Below, one piece after another: positions 43,547 to 53,270 of a stretch of 64,000 nucleotides of DNA (its first letter is position 1; every line of letters begins with the position of its first letter). The notes below the pieces were generated by a model that ran no database searches, had not been told where the DNA came from, and saw nothing but the letters and a program-made list of their open reading frames with translations. Source of the stretch: Gammaproteobacteria bacterium UBA7310 (GTDB lineage Bacteria; Pseudomonadota; Gammaproteobacteria; Pseudomonadales; Ketobacteraceae). The DNA lies in NCBI GenBank assembly GCA_002471665.1, contig DKQK01000002.1:1-64000 (forward strand), given 5' to 3'. Both the position numbers and the translations under genes were made by a program.

Positions 43547-45008
43547 GTTGTATCCCCGGGGGCAGCGTCGCCGGCAACGCCACTTGATCCGCCCTGAGCG
43601 TTGCCACCGGATAGGCGCAGTAGTCCGCCGCATAATAGGCACTGGGTTGATGGTTGCCACTGGCGCCAATGCCGCCAAAAGGCGCCTCGCTGCTGGCACC
43701 GGTTAACGGTTTATTGGCATTGACAATACCGGCACGGCTGCGTTGGTAGAATGCATCAAAGTGGCTTGCCTGATCGGTAATGATACCCGCCGCCAGGCCA
43801 AAACGGGTGGCATTGGCCAGGCTGATGGCCTCATCCAGATCAGCGTAACGGTAGACCTGCAGCACGGGGCCGAACAGTTCCTCATCCACTGCCTGTTGTG
43901 CGTCGCTCATTGCCATCAACGCCGGGGTCATCAAGGTACCGCTCTCATTCAGAAACCTGGGTGGTAACAAGTACTGTCCACCGACGTTCTGCAACAACTG
44001 CAACCCATTCTGCAAATGCTTGACCGCATCCGGGTTGATCACCGCCGCCATAAACGGTTGCGGGTCCGCCAGGCCCGGTGCCACCTGTAGCTGCTGGCAG
44101 GCGGTGACCAGTTTTTCCTGAAAGTGATCCCCCCACTCACCGGCGGGCAACAACAGGCGCCGGGCGCAGGTGCAGCGTTGTCCGCTGCTGACAAAGGCAG
44201 AAAACAGGGTGGTGAAAAGCGCAGCGCGGACATCCTTCACCGGCTCCACCACCAGCGGGTTATTGCCTCCCATTTCCAGCGCCAATACTTTCTGGGGTTG
44301 ACCGCCAAACTGCTGATGCAGATAGCGTCCGGTCTGGGCGCTGCCGGTAAACAGTATGCCGTCCAGCTGCGGGTGCGCCACCAGCACGGCACCGGTAACC
44401 TTGTCGCCGCATACCATATTCAACACCCCCGGTGGTAACCCTGCCTGCTGCCATAATTGCAGCATGGCGCAGGCCACTGCCGGCACCAGCTCACTGGGTT
44501 TGAACACCACTGTGTTGCCCGCCAGCAACGCCGGTATGATGTGGCCGTTGGGTAAGTGGCCGGGAAAATTAAAGGGCCCGAACACCGCCAGCACGCCATG
44601 GGGTTTGTGGCGCAGCAGTAACTCACCCTGTGCCGTGACCTTGCTGCGGCTGCCGCTGCGCTCTTCATAGGCCTGCAACGAAATGGCCGCTTTACCCGAC
44701 ATGGCAGCCACTTCAGTACGTGCATCCCACAGGGCTTTGCCGGACTCACGGCTGATCAGATTGGCCAGTGACTCGGCGTTTTCCTGTAAGGCCGCAACAA
44801 AACGATTCACATACTGCAGGCGCTGCTGCAGCGTCAGCCCGGACCAACTGAAAAACGCGGCACGGGCCGAGGCCACCGCCGCATCCACCTGGGTGCTGTC
44901 TGCCGCCCTGCCTTCCCAGAGCGGATGGTTGTCAACCGGATCCCGCGACTGCCACTGTGCCCCGTTGCCATCACTCCATTGCTGATCGATCAATATGGAT
45001 TTATTCAT
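43536..45008 (-). CDS. astD: Succinylglutamate-semialdehyde dehydrogenase
   Basis: A 490-residue aldehyde dehydrogenase with the AstD-type N-terminus (QWSDGNG). The NAD(P) segment is FGPFNFPGHLPNGHIIPALLAGNTVVFKPSE; the general base is E245 (LEMGGNNP) and the catalytic cysteine C279 (GQRCTCARR). It oxidises succinylglutamate semialdehyde to succinylglutamate. Its ATG overlaps the astA stop by 8 bases and its end overlaps the astB start, giving a tightly coupled astA-astD-astB order. Confidence 0.94.
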   Translation of the reverse strand: MNKSILIDQQWSDGNGAQWQSRDPVDNHPLWEGRAADSTQVDAAVASARAAFFSWSGLTLQQRLQYVNRFVAALQENAESLANLISRESGKALWDARTEVAAMSGKAAISLQAYEERSGSRSKVTAQGELLLRHKPHGVLAVFGPFNFPGHLPNGHIIPALLAGNTVVFKPSELVPAVACAMLQLWQQAGLPPGVLNMVCGDKVTGAVLVAHPQLDGILFTGSAQTGRYLHQQFGGQPQKVLALEMGGNNPLVVEPVKDVRAALFTTLFSAFVSSGQRCTCARRLLLPAGEWGDHFQEKLVTACQQLQVAPGLADPQPFMAAVINPDAVKHLQNGLQLLQNVGGQYLLPPRFLNESGTLMTPALMAMSDAQQAVDEELFGPVLQVYRYADLDEAISLANATRFGLAAGIITDQASHFDAFYQRSRAGIVNANKPLTGASSEAPFGGIGASGNHQPSAYYAADYCAYPVATLRADQVALPATLPPGIQHVL

Positions 45009-46032
45009 CTTGACTGGCTTCCCTGTTCAGTACGATGCAACGCACCTTGTCCTGCGCATCCAACTGCAACAAATGCCACAATTGCGCTGTATCCGCCGGG
45101 AACCGATCATCGCCCAGAGGCATCAACAAGGTGCACCGGAATTCGGCGCGGTGAGGATTGGCCACCAGCAACGGATAGCCGTGTAATGCTTCTACCTGCA
45201 GTTGACTGGCCAGATAACTGTCCCGTATTGCCCGCACCCGATTCGCGTAACATTCCAGAGTCGGGCCGGCATCAAAAATATCCACGCAGCCTTCGTAACG
45301 AAAACCTTCGTGCTCCAGTAATCTTTTGGCCGGTTCGGTCTGGCGGTGCACCTTGCCGATCACCTGCCGTGCCGAGGCCGGTAAAAAGCGTGTATAGAAA
45401 GGATAGCGCGGCATAAGCTCAGCGATAAATTGCTTCTGATTTAACGCGGTTAAGTAATCCGCCTGGGTAAATTCAATGTCGAAAAAATGCCGGCCCAACC
45501 CCTCCCAAAAAGGTGAGTTGCCGTTATCGTCCAGGTAACCCCGCAGTTCCGCGATCAGCTTGTCGGCAAACAGCTGGCGAAACTGCGCAATAAACAGAAA
45601 GCGACTTTTCGAAAGCAAGGCGCCGGCCTGGCTGCGGCGAAAGTCGGGATGCAGATACAACGAGCACAGTTCACTGCAACCGCTGTGATCGCTGGTGAGA
45701 AACAGGGTTGGAAACTGATGGTAGACGCCGAGCGTCTTGGAGGCATGAACGATGGTGCTGACGCGGTAGGTATAGCAGGCCTGATCCAGGCCAATGGCGC
45801 TTTCGATTCCCGCAACGCCCACCAAGCGCCGGCTTTGGGTCTCTTCCAGGACAAACCAGAACAGGCCGTCACCATGATCGGTGAGGTGCTGGTGCGTATC
45901 GACCGCGCGGGCCAGTTTTGCCGCGATGGTGGCTTCGTCCGCCGGAAGATTGGTAAGGCCACCGCCGCTGGACTGCGCCAGTTCGACAATGGCCTTGAGA
46001 TCCTGACGTTGCGCCAGCCTGATTAGCAGCAT
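45001..46032 (-). CDS. astA: Arginine N-succinyltransferase
   Basis: The 343-residue product is a full-length AstA (IRLAQRQDLKAIVELAQSSGGGLTNLPAD, GLGRHFFDIEFTQADYL, HYDAGPTL-like FDAGPTLEC). It transfers succinate from succinyl-CoA to arginine, the first committed step of the AST pathway. A single astA-type subunit is present, not the AruF/AruG pair of Pseudomonas. GGGAGG is 5 bases from the ATG. The aminotransferase astC/aruC is not in this window and must lie elsewhere, or be replaced by another aminotransferase. Confidence 0.95.
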   Translation of the reverse strand: MLLIRLAQRQDLKAIVELAQSSGGGLTNLPADEATIAAKLARAVDTHQHLTDHGDGLFWFVLEETQSRRLVGVAGIESAIGLDQACYTYRVSTIVHASKTLGVYHQFPTLFLTSDHSGCSELCSLYLHPDFRRSQAGALLSKSRFLFIAQFRQLFADKLIAELRGYLDDNGNSPFWEGLGRHFFDIEFTQADYLTALNQKQFIAELMPRYPFYTRFLPASARQVIGKVHRQTEPAKRLLEHEGFRYEGCVDIFDAGPTLECYANRVRAIRDSYLASQLQVEALHGYPLLVANPHRAEFRCTLLMPLGDDRFPADTAQLWHLLQLDAQDKVRCIVLNREASQDE

Positions 46033-46142
46033 GACGGCCTCCCACTGGTTTTGGCTCGTTGTGCAGCACGTTATGTTGTAACTATAGGCTAATCAGGGCG
46101 ATGCAGGCCAGTGACGGATTCATTACACCACACCGCCGGCGG

Positions 46143-47960
46143 TTACAGGCGAATGGAACCATCCTGAATTTTCTGGAAGCGTGCGTGATCCAGGGGCACA
46201 TACTCCTGCGCATCGTTATCCAGCATGAACACCGGATCCGCGCACTGTTCCGGATCGAATCCTTCTTTTTTCAACTCCACCTTACGGTTTTTAAAGGTAC
46301 CGGTGATCTCATGCTCATCCCGCACCCGCACAAATAAGGGTATGGCGTAGCCGGGCAGTGAAGATTGCAGAGTGTGGGCCAGGCCCTTGCCATCAAATTC
46401 TTCCAGGGAACCGTGCAGGGTAATCGCGGCCATGCCGGCGCGGCCATCGGCATTGGGCACCTGCACCCCGTACACTACGGCCTGCTCAATCTGATCTACA
46501 TGTTTGAACGCCGCTTCCACTTCGGTGGTGGCCACGTTTTCACCCTTCCAACGGAAGGTGTCCCCCAGTCGATCCACAAACTGGATGTGCTTGAAGCCCT
46601 GATCGCGCACCAGATCCCCGGTGTTGAACCAGCAATCATCGTCTTTGAACACGTTGCGCAGCAGTTTTTTCTCACTGGCGCTGGCGTCGGTATAACCGTC
46701 AAAAGGAGCCAGGCGATTGACCTTGGTGATCAGCAAGCCCACACCGCCGGTGTCCACCCGCCGCATGCGGCCATCACTGCCCCGCACCGGTTCCTCGGTT
46801 TCCGGATCACACTTCACCACCGCGAACGGCAATGGGCAGAACCCGGCAGTGCAGTCCACATCGAAACTGTTCACAAACGCCAGGTTGCATTCACTGGCTC
46901 CGTAGAATTCACACACGCGCTCAATGCCGAAACGCTCCTTGAACTCCATCCAGATCTCGGGCCGCAGTCCGTTACCGATCACAGTGCGTACATTATGCTG
47001 GCGATCCTGTGGGGACGGCTCGCGGTTCAACAGATAACGGCACAGCTCTCCGATGTAACAGAACACAGTAGCGTCATGTTGACGCACTTCGTCCCAGAAG
47101 CGGGAGACACTGAATTTTTTGGTCAGCGCCACACAGGCACCACTGGCCAGCGCCGAACCCCAGCTCACCGTTAAGGCGTTGTTGTGGTACAACGGCAACG
47201 GCACGTAAATGGTGTCTTCGTGATTCATGCGGGCAGTCAGCAGGCCCATGCCCGCACCGCCTTTCAACCAGCGCCCGTGAGACATCACCGACGCCTTGGG
47301 CATGCCGGTGGTGCCGGAGGTAAAGATATAAAAACAGGGTTGTTGGCTGAGAATGGTTTTGGTGCTCTCCGGATTCACACTGGGCATCAGGCGGGTCTGG
47401 GTTTCCAGATCCTCATACCCCAACGGACACAACGCCGGGTCATCACCCAGCCACAAATGACGCACGTTCTGGTTTTTCAGTGGGCTGTATTCGGTGTCTT
47501 CCACCGCGGCGACGCTCTCGTCGCCCACCACCATCACTTTGGGTTTAATCAGGCCCAGGCTGTGACTCAACACTTCATCGCGCTGGTTATAATTAACCAT
47601 ACCGGCAATGGCACCCAGTTTGGCGGCCGCTGCCGTGCAAGCCAGCATCTGCGGCCGGTTTTCCGACATGATGGCCACAACATCGCCATTGGCCACACCC
47701 AGCTTCTGATACAGGGCGGCAATGCGGTTAACCCAGCCATTGAAGCCGGCATAACTCCAGACTTTATCTTCAAACTTCAGTGCCGCCCCGGCCGGATGGC
47801 GTCGTGCCTGCTTTTCCAGCAACAGACCAATGGACATTTTCTTGTCGGGACCGGCACTGATCATGCTGCGAACACCGCTGACAAAAGCAGGGGCTTCGGG
47901 AATGGCACGCAGGATGCCGGAGGTGATCTCGGATAGGCTGACTTGTTTATTGGCGTTCAT
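46143..47960 (-). CDS. Long-chain acyl-CoA synthetase, FATP/FadD6 type
   Basis: A 605-residue ANL-superfamily ligase. The P-loop-like AMP motif is YIFTSGTTGMPKASVMSH; the FYGASE and WFNTGDLVRDQGF motifs and RLGDTFRWKGENVATTEVE are typical of the fatty-acid-transport-protein branch, which couples uptake and CoA activation of long or very long fatty acids. The ATG at 47960 is used; GTG at 47966 is two codons upstream. It lies 110 bases upstream of astA on the same strand, probably a separate transcript. It has no acyl-CoA dehydrogenase beside it. Confidence 0.9.
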   Translation of the reverse strand: MNANKQVSLSEITSGILRAIPEAPAFVSGVRSMISAGPDKKMSIGLLLEKQARRHPAGAALKFEDKVWSYAGFNGWVNRIAALYQKLGVANGDVVAIMSENRPQMLACTAAAAKLGAIAGMVNYNQRDEVLSHSLGLIKPKVMVVGDESVAAVEDTEYSPLKNQNVRHLWLGDDPALCPLGYEDLETQTRLMPSVNPESTKTILSQQPCFYIFTSGTTGMPKASVMSHGRWLKGGAGMGLLTARMNHEDTIYVPLPLYHNNALTVSWGSALASGACVALTKKFSVSRFWDEVRQHDATVFCYIGELCRYLLNREPSPQDRQHNVRTVIGNGLRPEIWMEFKERFGIERVCEFYGASECNLAFVNSFDVDCTAGFCPLPFAVVKCDPETEEPVRGSDGRMRRVDTGGVGLLITKVNRLAPFDGYTDASASEKKLLRNVFKDDDCWFNTGDLVRDQGFKHIQFVDRLGDTFRWKGENVATTEVEAAFKHVDQIEQAVVYGVQVPNADGRAGMAAITLHGSLEEFDGKGLAHTLQSSLPGYAIPLFVRVRDEHEITGTFKNRKVELKKEGFDPEQCADPVFMLDNDAQEYVPLDHARFQKIQDGSIRL

Positions 47961-48086
47961 GAGCACACTGTATTTGTTATGGTAAAACGCCGCACATCAT
48001 CGCAAACTTGCCCGCCATAAGCCAGACTAACCAGTCTCACAACGGCGCCGCTGGAGCCAATGCCGTGCCTGTACCGGCCCCAGCCC

Positions 48087-50390
48087 CTAGCGCAGAGGGA
48101 TCTTCGGGCTCCAGCGCAACCATTCCTCATTGGCTTCGGTGTACAGCTTAAAGCGCTCCCCCTGCTTGGCCGGGGCCAGGGTTTGACCCTCATCCGGGGT
48201 GGCAAACGAGATGCCGCCCGCCAGGATGGACTCCAGTGATTCGGTTTTGATGCTGGCACCGCTGAATAATCCCACATCGATGTTGACACCACTGGCGTTC
48301 CAGAAACGGGTGCCGGCCCGCACCAGAGCGTGGTACGGCGGCTTGATATTGGCGTACACCAACACCTCATCAGCGGTGGCACTCAATTCGTAGCCGGTTA
48401 CCTGCCCCACCACTATATCCCGGTAGTAAACCCGCAAGCCTTCCCGCACGGAATTCAGGCGGCGCGCCGTGAGTACAATGTTCAGTCCATCCTCCGGTTG
48501 CATCACCGACACGGGATCGGTTGCCGCCACAAACTCATAACGGGCGGCGCCTTCACCCGGCTGTACTTCGATGTACTGACCTTTCAACAACGTATCCAGG
48601 TTGGAGGCCCCGGTGATGCCCAGCTTGGGCTGTACCAGCCAGAAGCGGCTGCCTTCCACGGCAAAACGTTCCGGGTACTGCCGCAACAGGGCGTGGGCGG
48701 TCACCCCACTGAGATCCGGATTGAGATCGATGCGTTTTATCTCACCAATGGTGAAACCCTGAAACTTGATCAGGGTGCCCGCTTCCACGCCCTGGCTGTT
48801 GGGGAGCCGAAGGCGAATTGCCACGCCGTTTTCCTGGGCCAGCTCATAATCGTCGTACAGATTAAACACGTGACCGTTGGCTACGCTCGGGCCACTGCCC
48901 TGCTCCGGATTAAAAAAGGCGATCCCGCCCTGCAGGATACTGGTGAGGGATTCTGCCCGCACTTTCAGTTTGGTAATGGAGCCCGACACCGAAATGCCAC
49001 TGGCTTTCCAGAAGCGGGAATGTTCATTGACCAGCGCGGCATACTGCGGTTCGATGGTGATGTCGGCAATCACACTGCGACGGGAGCGTGACAGCGATAC
49101 CGCCTGCACCTGGCCCACCGCCACCTGACGATACAGGATGGGCGTGCCGCGACTGACTGAACTCATGGCGGCGCTTTCCAGCTTGAGGTGCAACCCCGGG
49201 CGCGAGTAATCCACCTTGGGCGCCTCCGGCAACGCCACGAATTCCCGCTGTGCCTGCTGTTGCCCGCCTTGCATAACTTCCATTTCAATATGATTGCCTT
49301 GCAACAACGTATCCAGGCCACTGACACCCTGCAGGGAGACTTCCGGCTTCACCAGCCAGAAGCGGGTGGCGGAGGTAAGATAGGGTGCTGCTTCGGGGTG
49401 AAAGCTGACCTCCGCGGTAACGGCTTGCTGCTCATTGTCATAACTCACCGTTTGCACCAGCCCCACTGCAAAACCATTGAACATAACCCGGGTTTTCTCC
49501 GGCTCCAGGGTAACCGGAGGGCGAAAGGTGATGCGCGCCATCACACCACGTTGGGCGGCATCGAAATCCTCATACAGGGTATACACGTCTTTGTTCCTGG
49601 CCACCGGGTTGTCTTCGGTCACGGCAGGCGCATCAAAAGTGATCCCGCCCTGCACCACCGACAGCAAGGATTCCGCCTGCACGTTCACCCCACTTAAATC
49701 GGCGCTGGCCTTGATCCCACTGACATTCCAGAAGCGACTCTGCTGACTCACCAGGCCGGCGTATTCGGGCTCAATATGAACGCGTATACTGACCAGATCC
49801 TGCTTGGGCTTCAGTTCATATTGGGTCACGCTGCCCACCACAATTTTTTTGAACAATACCGGCGCGTCCACATGCAATGAGCCCAGATCGCGGGCTTGCA
49901 GTTCCAGATGCAAGCCCGGCACCTGGGTATCCAGCGGCGGGGGATCGGTGAGCGCTTTAAAGTAAGTGGATTTTTTCCCGGTCAGCCCAACTTTGACGCC
50001 GATATAATTACCGGTCACGATGGTTTCCAGGCCGGTCACTCCACTGAGGCTGATTTCCGGTTTCACCAGCCAGAACTGGGTACTCTCCCGCAGCAGCGGT
50101 TCCGCACGCCGATCTATTTCAACGGTGGCAATAACCCCCTCCAGATCCGTGGTATCCAAGCGAATATCGGTGACGATACCGGCAGTGATGCCTTCGTAGA
50201 TCACTTTGGTTTTACCCACTTCCATACCGGTCCCGCTGGGGAAATCGATGGTAATTTCAATGGGTGACTCAATCAGGGATTTCACCAGCAACCAACCGCC
50301 AATGACCACGGCGATCATGGGAAGCAGCCAGATAATGGAAAAGGATTTGGATTCCCTTACCAGCGCTTCCTGATATTCCTGATCAGTCAT
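48087..50390 (-). CDS. pqiB: PqiB/LetB-type intermembrane transport protein with six MCE domains
   Basis: The 767-residue protein has one N-terminal transmembrane helix (about 17-38) and then six MCE-like units, recognisable by repeated starts such as IEITIDFPSGTGMEVG, GLHLELQARDLGSLHV, ARITFRPPVTLEPEK, GLHLKLESAAMSSVSR, IRLRLPNSQGVEAG and GLNIVLTARRLNSVRE. E. coli PqiB has three and LetB seven. These proteins form periplasmic tunnels carrying lipids between membranes. The ATG overlaps the preceding PqiA-type gene by 8 bases. The position with two PqiA genes confirms the system. Confidence 0.9.
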   Translation of the reverse strand: MTDQEYQEALVRESKSFSIIWLLPMIAVVIGGWLLVKSLIESPIEITIDFPSGTGMEVGKTKVIYEGITAGIVTDIRLDTTDLEGVIATVEIDRRAEPLLRESTQFWLVKPEISLSGVTGLETIVTGNYIGVKVGLTGKKSTYFKALTDPPPLDTQVPGLHLELQARDLGSLHVDAPVLFKKIVVGSVTQYELKPKQDLVSIRVHIEPEYAGLVSQQSRFWNVSGIKASADLSGVNVQAESLLSVVQGGITFDAPAVTEDNPVARNKDVYTLYEDFDAAQRGVMARITFRPPVTLEPEKTRVMFNGFAVGLVQTVSYDNEQQAVTAEVSFHPEAAPYLTSATRFWLVKPEVSLQGVSGLDTLLQGNHIEMEVMQGGQQQAQREFVALPEAPKVDYSRPGLHLKLESAAMSSVSRGTPILYRQVAVGQVQAVSLSRSRRSVIADITIEPQYAALVNEHSRFWKASGISVSGSITKLKVRAESLTSILQGGIAFFNPEQGSGPSVANGHVFNLYDDYELAQENGVAIRLRLPNSQGVEAGTLIKFQGFTIGEIKRIDLNPDLSGVTAHALLRQYPERFAVEGSRFWLVQPKLGITGASNLDTLLKGQYIEVQPGEGAARYEFVAATDPVSVMQPEDGLNIVLTARRLNSVREGLRVYYRDIVVGQVTGYELSATADEVLVYANIKPPYHALVRAGTRFWNASGVNIDVGLFSGASIKTESLESILAGGISFATPDEGQTLAPAKQGERFKLYTEANEEWLRWSPKIPLR

Positions 50391-51000
50391 TCGGTTCTTC
50401 CTGCAGATCCCAGAGTAAACGAGGGTCGAAGCTCATGGCGGCAAACATGGTCAGCACCACCACTGAGGCGAACGCGGTGGCACCGGGCCCGGCACTGATC
50501 TGAGCCACTGTTCCCAGATCCACCAGCGTTACCAGAATAGATATCATAAACAGATCCAGCATGGACCAGGCTCCAATCACCTCGATGATTCGATACAGCA
50601 CCGTACACTCTGTTTTGCTGAGCGACCATTTGAAGTGTACCGTAAACAATAACAACATGATGCCCAGCAGCTTCAGCATGGGCACCGCCACACTAGCAAT
50701 AAATACCACTATCGCAATGGGAATCATACCTTCTTCCGCCAGCTTGATAACACCGGACACAATGGTATCCGGCTCACCTTCGCCAAAATACACCACGGTC
50801 ATAATGGGATACAGATTGGCGGGCACCAGCAACACCCAGGCCGCCACCACGAAGGCCCAGGTATGAGAGATACTGTGGCGAATCCGTCCATGGAGGGCAC
50901 TGCCACAGCGGGGACAGGCGCCCACGCCGGTGCGCGGTTGCCGTACCAACAGCTGACAATCCAGACACAACACCAATCCCTCAGAGCGGGCGGTTTTCAT
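50383..51000 (-). CDS. PqiA-type inner-membrane protein, second half-unit
   Basis: The 205-residue product has a cytoplasmic zinc ribbon (CLDCQLL...ACPRCGSAL) followed by four transmembrane helices, the layout of one half of E. coli PqiA/LetA (about 420 residues with two such halves). ATG at 51000 has GGAGGG 4 bases upstream; the longer TTG frame (51051) is inside the previous gene. It overlaps the first PqiA gene by 20 bases and pqiB by 8 bases. It would form the inner-membrane base of the MCE tunnel, powered in an undefined way. Confidence 0.88.
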   Translation of the reverse strand: MKTARSEGLVLCLDCQLLVRQPRTGVGACPRCGSALHGRIRHSISHTWAFVVAAWVLLVPANLYPIMTVVYFGEGEPDTIVSGVIKLAEEGMIPIAIVVFIASVAVPMLKLLGIMLLLFTVHFKWSLSKTECTVLYRIIEVIGAWSMLDLFMISILVTLVDLGTVAQISAGPGATAFASVVVLTMFAAMSFDPRLLWDLQEEPND

Positions 51001-51619
51001 GCAGCCCTCCACGAGTTTGCCCGACCTTTTCCCAGATGGGATGGGTGTCAAACATCACTGCGTTCAAGGTGGTGGACAGCATCATGCCGGAAAAGCAGAT
51101 CATTCCCACCCCCATATGCACCTGCCCCGAATCAATCATCTTGATGTAGGCCACCAGAATGCTGAGCATATAGACTTCCAGCATGGCCCACCTGCCAATT
51201 CGACTCTGCGACTTCAGCAACAGCACCAACAGACCACCGTAACGTCCGGCCCGCACCAACAGGCAGATCAGCAGTACCAATGCATTTTGCAGCATGGGGG
51301 CCACAATACTGCAGAACATCACCAGCAGGGCCATCCACCAGAAACCCGCCTGAAACAGATGCAGCACCCCTTTGACCATGGTGTCCACCGTATCCAGCCC
51401 CAGCATGTTGAAGGTCATAATGGGCATAAAAAACGCAGGCACCATCAAGGTGAGGGAGGTCAGACTGAGCGCCAGCCCGCGGTCGATGGGATCGCGGGCC
51501 GGCTTGCGCAGTGTGCAGCGGCAGCGCGGGCAGACCAGTTTTTTGCCCGGCGGCACCGCCACCGTGGCCAGCAGGGCATCGCATTCGTGACAGGCAATGT
51601 GAGGCTGGCCATAGAGCAT
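50981..51619 (-). CDS. PqiA-type inner-membrane protein, first half-unit
   Basis: A 212-residue protein with zinc ribbon CHECDAL...LVCPRCRCTL and four membrane helices, paralogous to the next gene. Together the two replace the single two-domain PqiA. It begins 11 bases after the DUF1330 gene, so the operon may start further upstream. Overlap with the second half-unit keeps the subunits in equal amount. Confidence 0.88.
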   Translation of the reverse strand: MLYGQPHIACHECDALLATVAVPPGKKLVCPRCRCTLRKPARDPIDRGLALSLTSLTLMVPAFFMPIMTFNMLGLDTVDTMVKGVLHLFQAGFWWMALLVMFCSIVAPMLQNALVLLICLLVRAGRYGGLLVLLLKSQSRIGRWAMLEVYMLSILVAYIKMIDSGQVHMGVGMICFSGMMLSTTLNAVMFDTHPIWEKVGQTRGGLHENRPL

Positions 51620-51629
51620 GACTAGAGCT

Positions 51630-52037
51630 TCACGCGCCCCGGCCTTGCAGCATGGGGATCAGACGGGCGTCACGGAGGGCGGCGGTGCGATGTTTGGCAA
51701 AAGCCTGGTATTCCGGGTTCATCACCATGCCGACAAAGGCTTCAATGGACGGGTAGCGCACCAACAGCACCTCGTCCCACTGCTCATGGGGCGGTGCCAC
51801 CAGGGGCACCTGGGCCGCCCCCATGAACACCACTTCACCACCACAGGCAGCAACATGCTTGATGGCCTGCGCACTGTAGCGGGCATAGGCTTGCCGCCCG
51901 CTGCAGGGTTCGCTGTCATCGTCGTACACGGCCTGTTCGCGAAACGCCAGCAGATTCAACATCACCACCGGTTGGTCTTTGGGCAGCGCCTTTAATGCCC
52001 TGGAAAATGCCCCCTGATCGGGATCAACAGTATTCAT
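51630..52037 (-). CDS. DUF1330-family protein
   Basis: The 135-residue product matches the DUF1330 ferredoxin-like dimer fold: VVMLNLLAFREQA, YARYSAQAIKHVAACGGEVVFMGAA, EQWDEVLLVRYPSIEAFVGMVMNPEYQAFAKHRTAALRDARLIP. Function unknown. AAGGCAT precedes the ATG. It is 10 bases upstream of the PqiA/PqiB genes and 22 bases downstream of a lipoprotein gene, so it could be co-transcribed with both. Nothing indicates a link to lipid transport. Confidence 0.8.
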   Translation of the reverse strand: MNTVDPDQGAFSRALKALPKDQPVVMLNLLAFREQAVYDDDSEPCSGRQAYARYSAQAIKHVAACGGEVVFMGAAQVPLVAPPHEQWDEVLLVRYPSIEAFVGMVMNPEYQAFAKHRTAALRDARLIPMLQGRGA

Positions 52038-52059
52038 ATGCCTTGTTTACTCACTGTCA

Positions 52060-52419
52060 TTATTTGATTTTAACGGCCATGCCCTGTGCTTTAATGTGAC
52101 CGAAGCTCACCACATCAAACTGCTCTTCGTAGGTCACCTTAATCACCGCTGTGGCCCCTATCTCACGGGCTTTTTGCATCAGCCCCAGGCGAGCATGACG
52201 TTGTGTCGGCTTGGCATTCAACAGGGTGGGAGGACGAATCACCACTTCCAAAGGGCCAATCTCCTCATAAGGCACATCAAGATCGTCGGCGGTGACGGTT
52301 ACCGGGTAATCTGTGGCGGCCATTGCTTTACTGGAAGGTGGAATATTGGACGTCATGCGGTAGCCGGTACAACCGCTCAGCAAGACCAGAAATGACACTA
52401 GACAGATTGCTCTCTTCAT
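52060..52419 (-). CDS. Small lipoprotein
   Basis: From the ATG at 52419 the product is 119 residues: signal sequence MKRAICLVSFLVLLSGC with a lipobox cysteine at residue 17, then a compact alpha/beta domain (VPYEEIGPLEVVIRPP, ARLGLMQKAREIGATAVIKVTYEE). The last part is reminiscent of YbjQ/DUF74-like folds, but I do not assign it. A longer TTG/GTG-type frame (52479) lacks a signal. It precedes the DUF1330/PqiAB genes. Confidence 0.65.
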   Translation of the reverse strand: MKRAICLVSFLVLLSGCTGYRMTSNIPPSSKAMAATDYPVTVTADDLDVPYEEIGPLEVVIRPPTLLNAKPTQRHARLGLMQKAREIGATAVIKVTYEEQFDVVSFGHIKAQGMAVKIK

Positions 52420-52545
52420 AACAAACAGTCCGTTTTTCAATGAGTTAGTTATTTTTTTCGGGCTGTAGACACACACCACTGATAACTTACCACAAATGCC
52501 GGCCGAAGACCCAACCGACGCGGCAGGCCTGTGCGGCGTGCTGGA

Positions 52546-53199
52546 TTATTCACGACCCAGAATCCGTAAAATACGCAGGAACAGGTTAATAATATCCATA
52601 TACAGGGCGGCGGCACTGTCCACGGCATTGTCCATGGTTTTGGGAATCTGGTTGGCCCGGCCCCAGTCATAGCCGATGTAACCACAGAAGATGGCCACCA
52701 CAATCCAATCCAGAATGCCGTGATGAATACCGAAGACAAAGATCTCCACCAGCTCGACGACAATAACCACCAGCAGGGCAATGGTCAGCACGCCGGCAAT
52801 CTTTTGGAAAAAGGCGGGAAACATGGACCCCAGACACATCATGATCACTGTCACCAGGCCCGTCACCCGGATGGCTTCAGCCACGATGTCCGGGTCATAA
52901 CGACTCACCGCCAGATTGACGACAAACCCGAACGGCACTACCACGAAGTTATAGCCAATGAAACTCACCGTGGGATTGCTGGATTTACTGTACAGGTACA
53001 CCCCAAAAAAACAGGACGCCAGAAAACCCAGAATCAAAATCCAGGGACTCACCCCGGCAACGGATTGCGGCGGAATGGTTTCCACCATGTACCAGTTCAA
53101 GCCAAAGCCCCATAACAGGGTCAAGCCGATGATCAGGTTGTAGGCGGTCGCGCTGATGATCGGGTCTGTCGTTCGGGTACGACTGAAGACATTATCCAT
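52546..53199 (-). CDS. Bax inhibitor-1/YccA-family membrane protein
   Basis: A 217-residue protein with seven membrane helices and the typical C-terminal DSAAALYMDIINLFLRILRILG motif of the BI-1/TMBIM family. Bacterial members are pH-sensitive calcium leak channels or FtsH-linked modulators; which role applies is not visible. AAGGAATCAAC stands before the ATG. It is separated by 127 bases from the lipoprotein and by 72 from the GNAT gene. Confidence 0.9.
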   Translation of the reverse strand: MDNVFSRTRTTDPIISATAYNLIIGLTLLWGFGLNWYMVETIPPQSVAGVSPWILILGFLASCFFGVYLYSKSSNPTVSFIGYNFVVVPFGFVVNLAVSRYDPDIVAEAIRVTGLVTVIMMCLGSMFPAFFQKIAGVLTIALLVVIVVELVEIFVFGIHHGILDWIVVAIFCGYIGYDWGRANQIPKTMDNAVDSAAALYMDIINLFLRILRILGRE

Positions 53200-53270
53200 G
53201 TTGATTCCTTACCGCTATTGAAAGGTCTTGCTTGATTGATGTTACGCCAATCTTAGCCGAGGCAGGCGGC

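Noticed and set aside
42224..43699. A 51-codon N-terminal extension of astB
   Set aside because: It runs in another frame of astD, is Arg-rich and lacks conservation with AstB; the ATG at 43546 with GGGGA upstream is correct.
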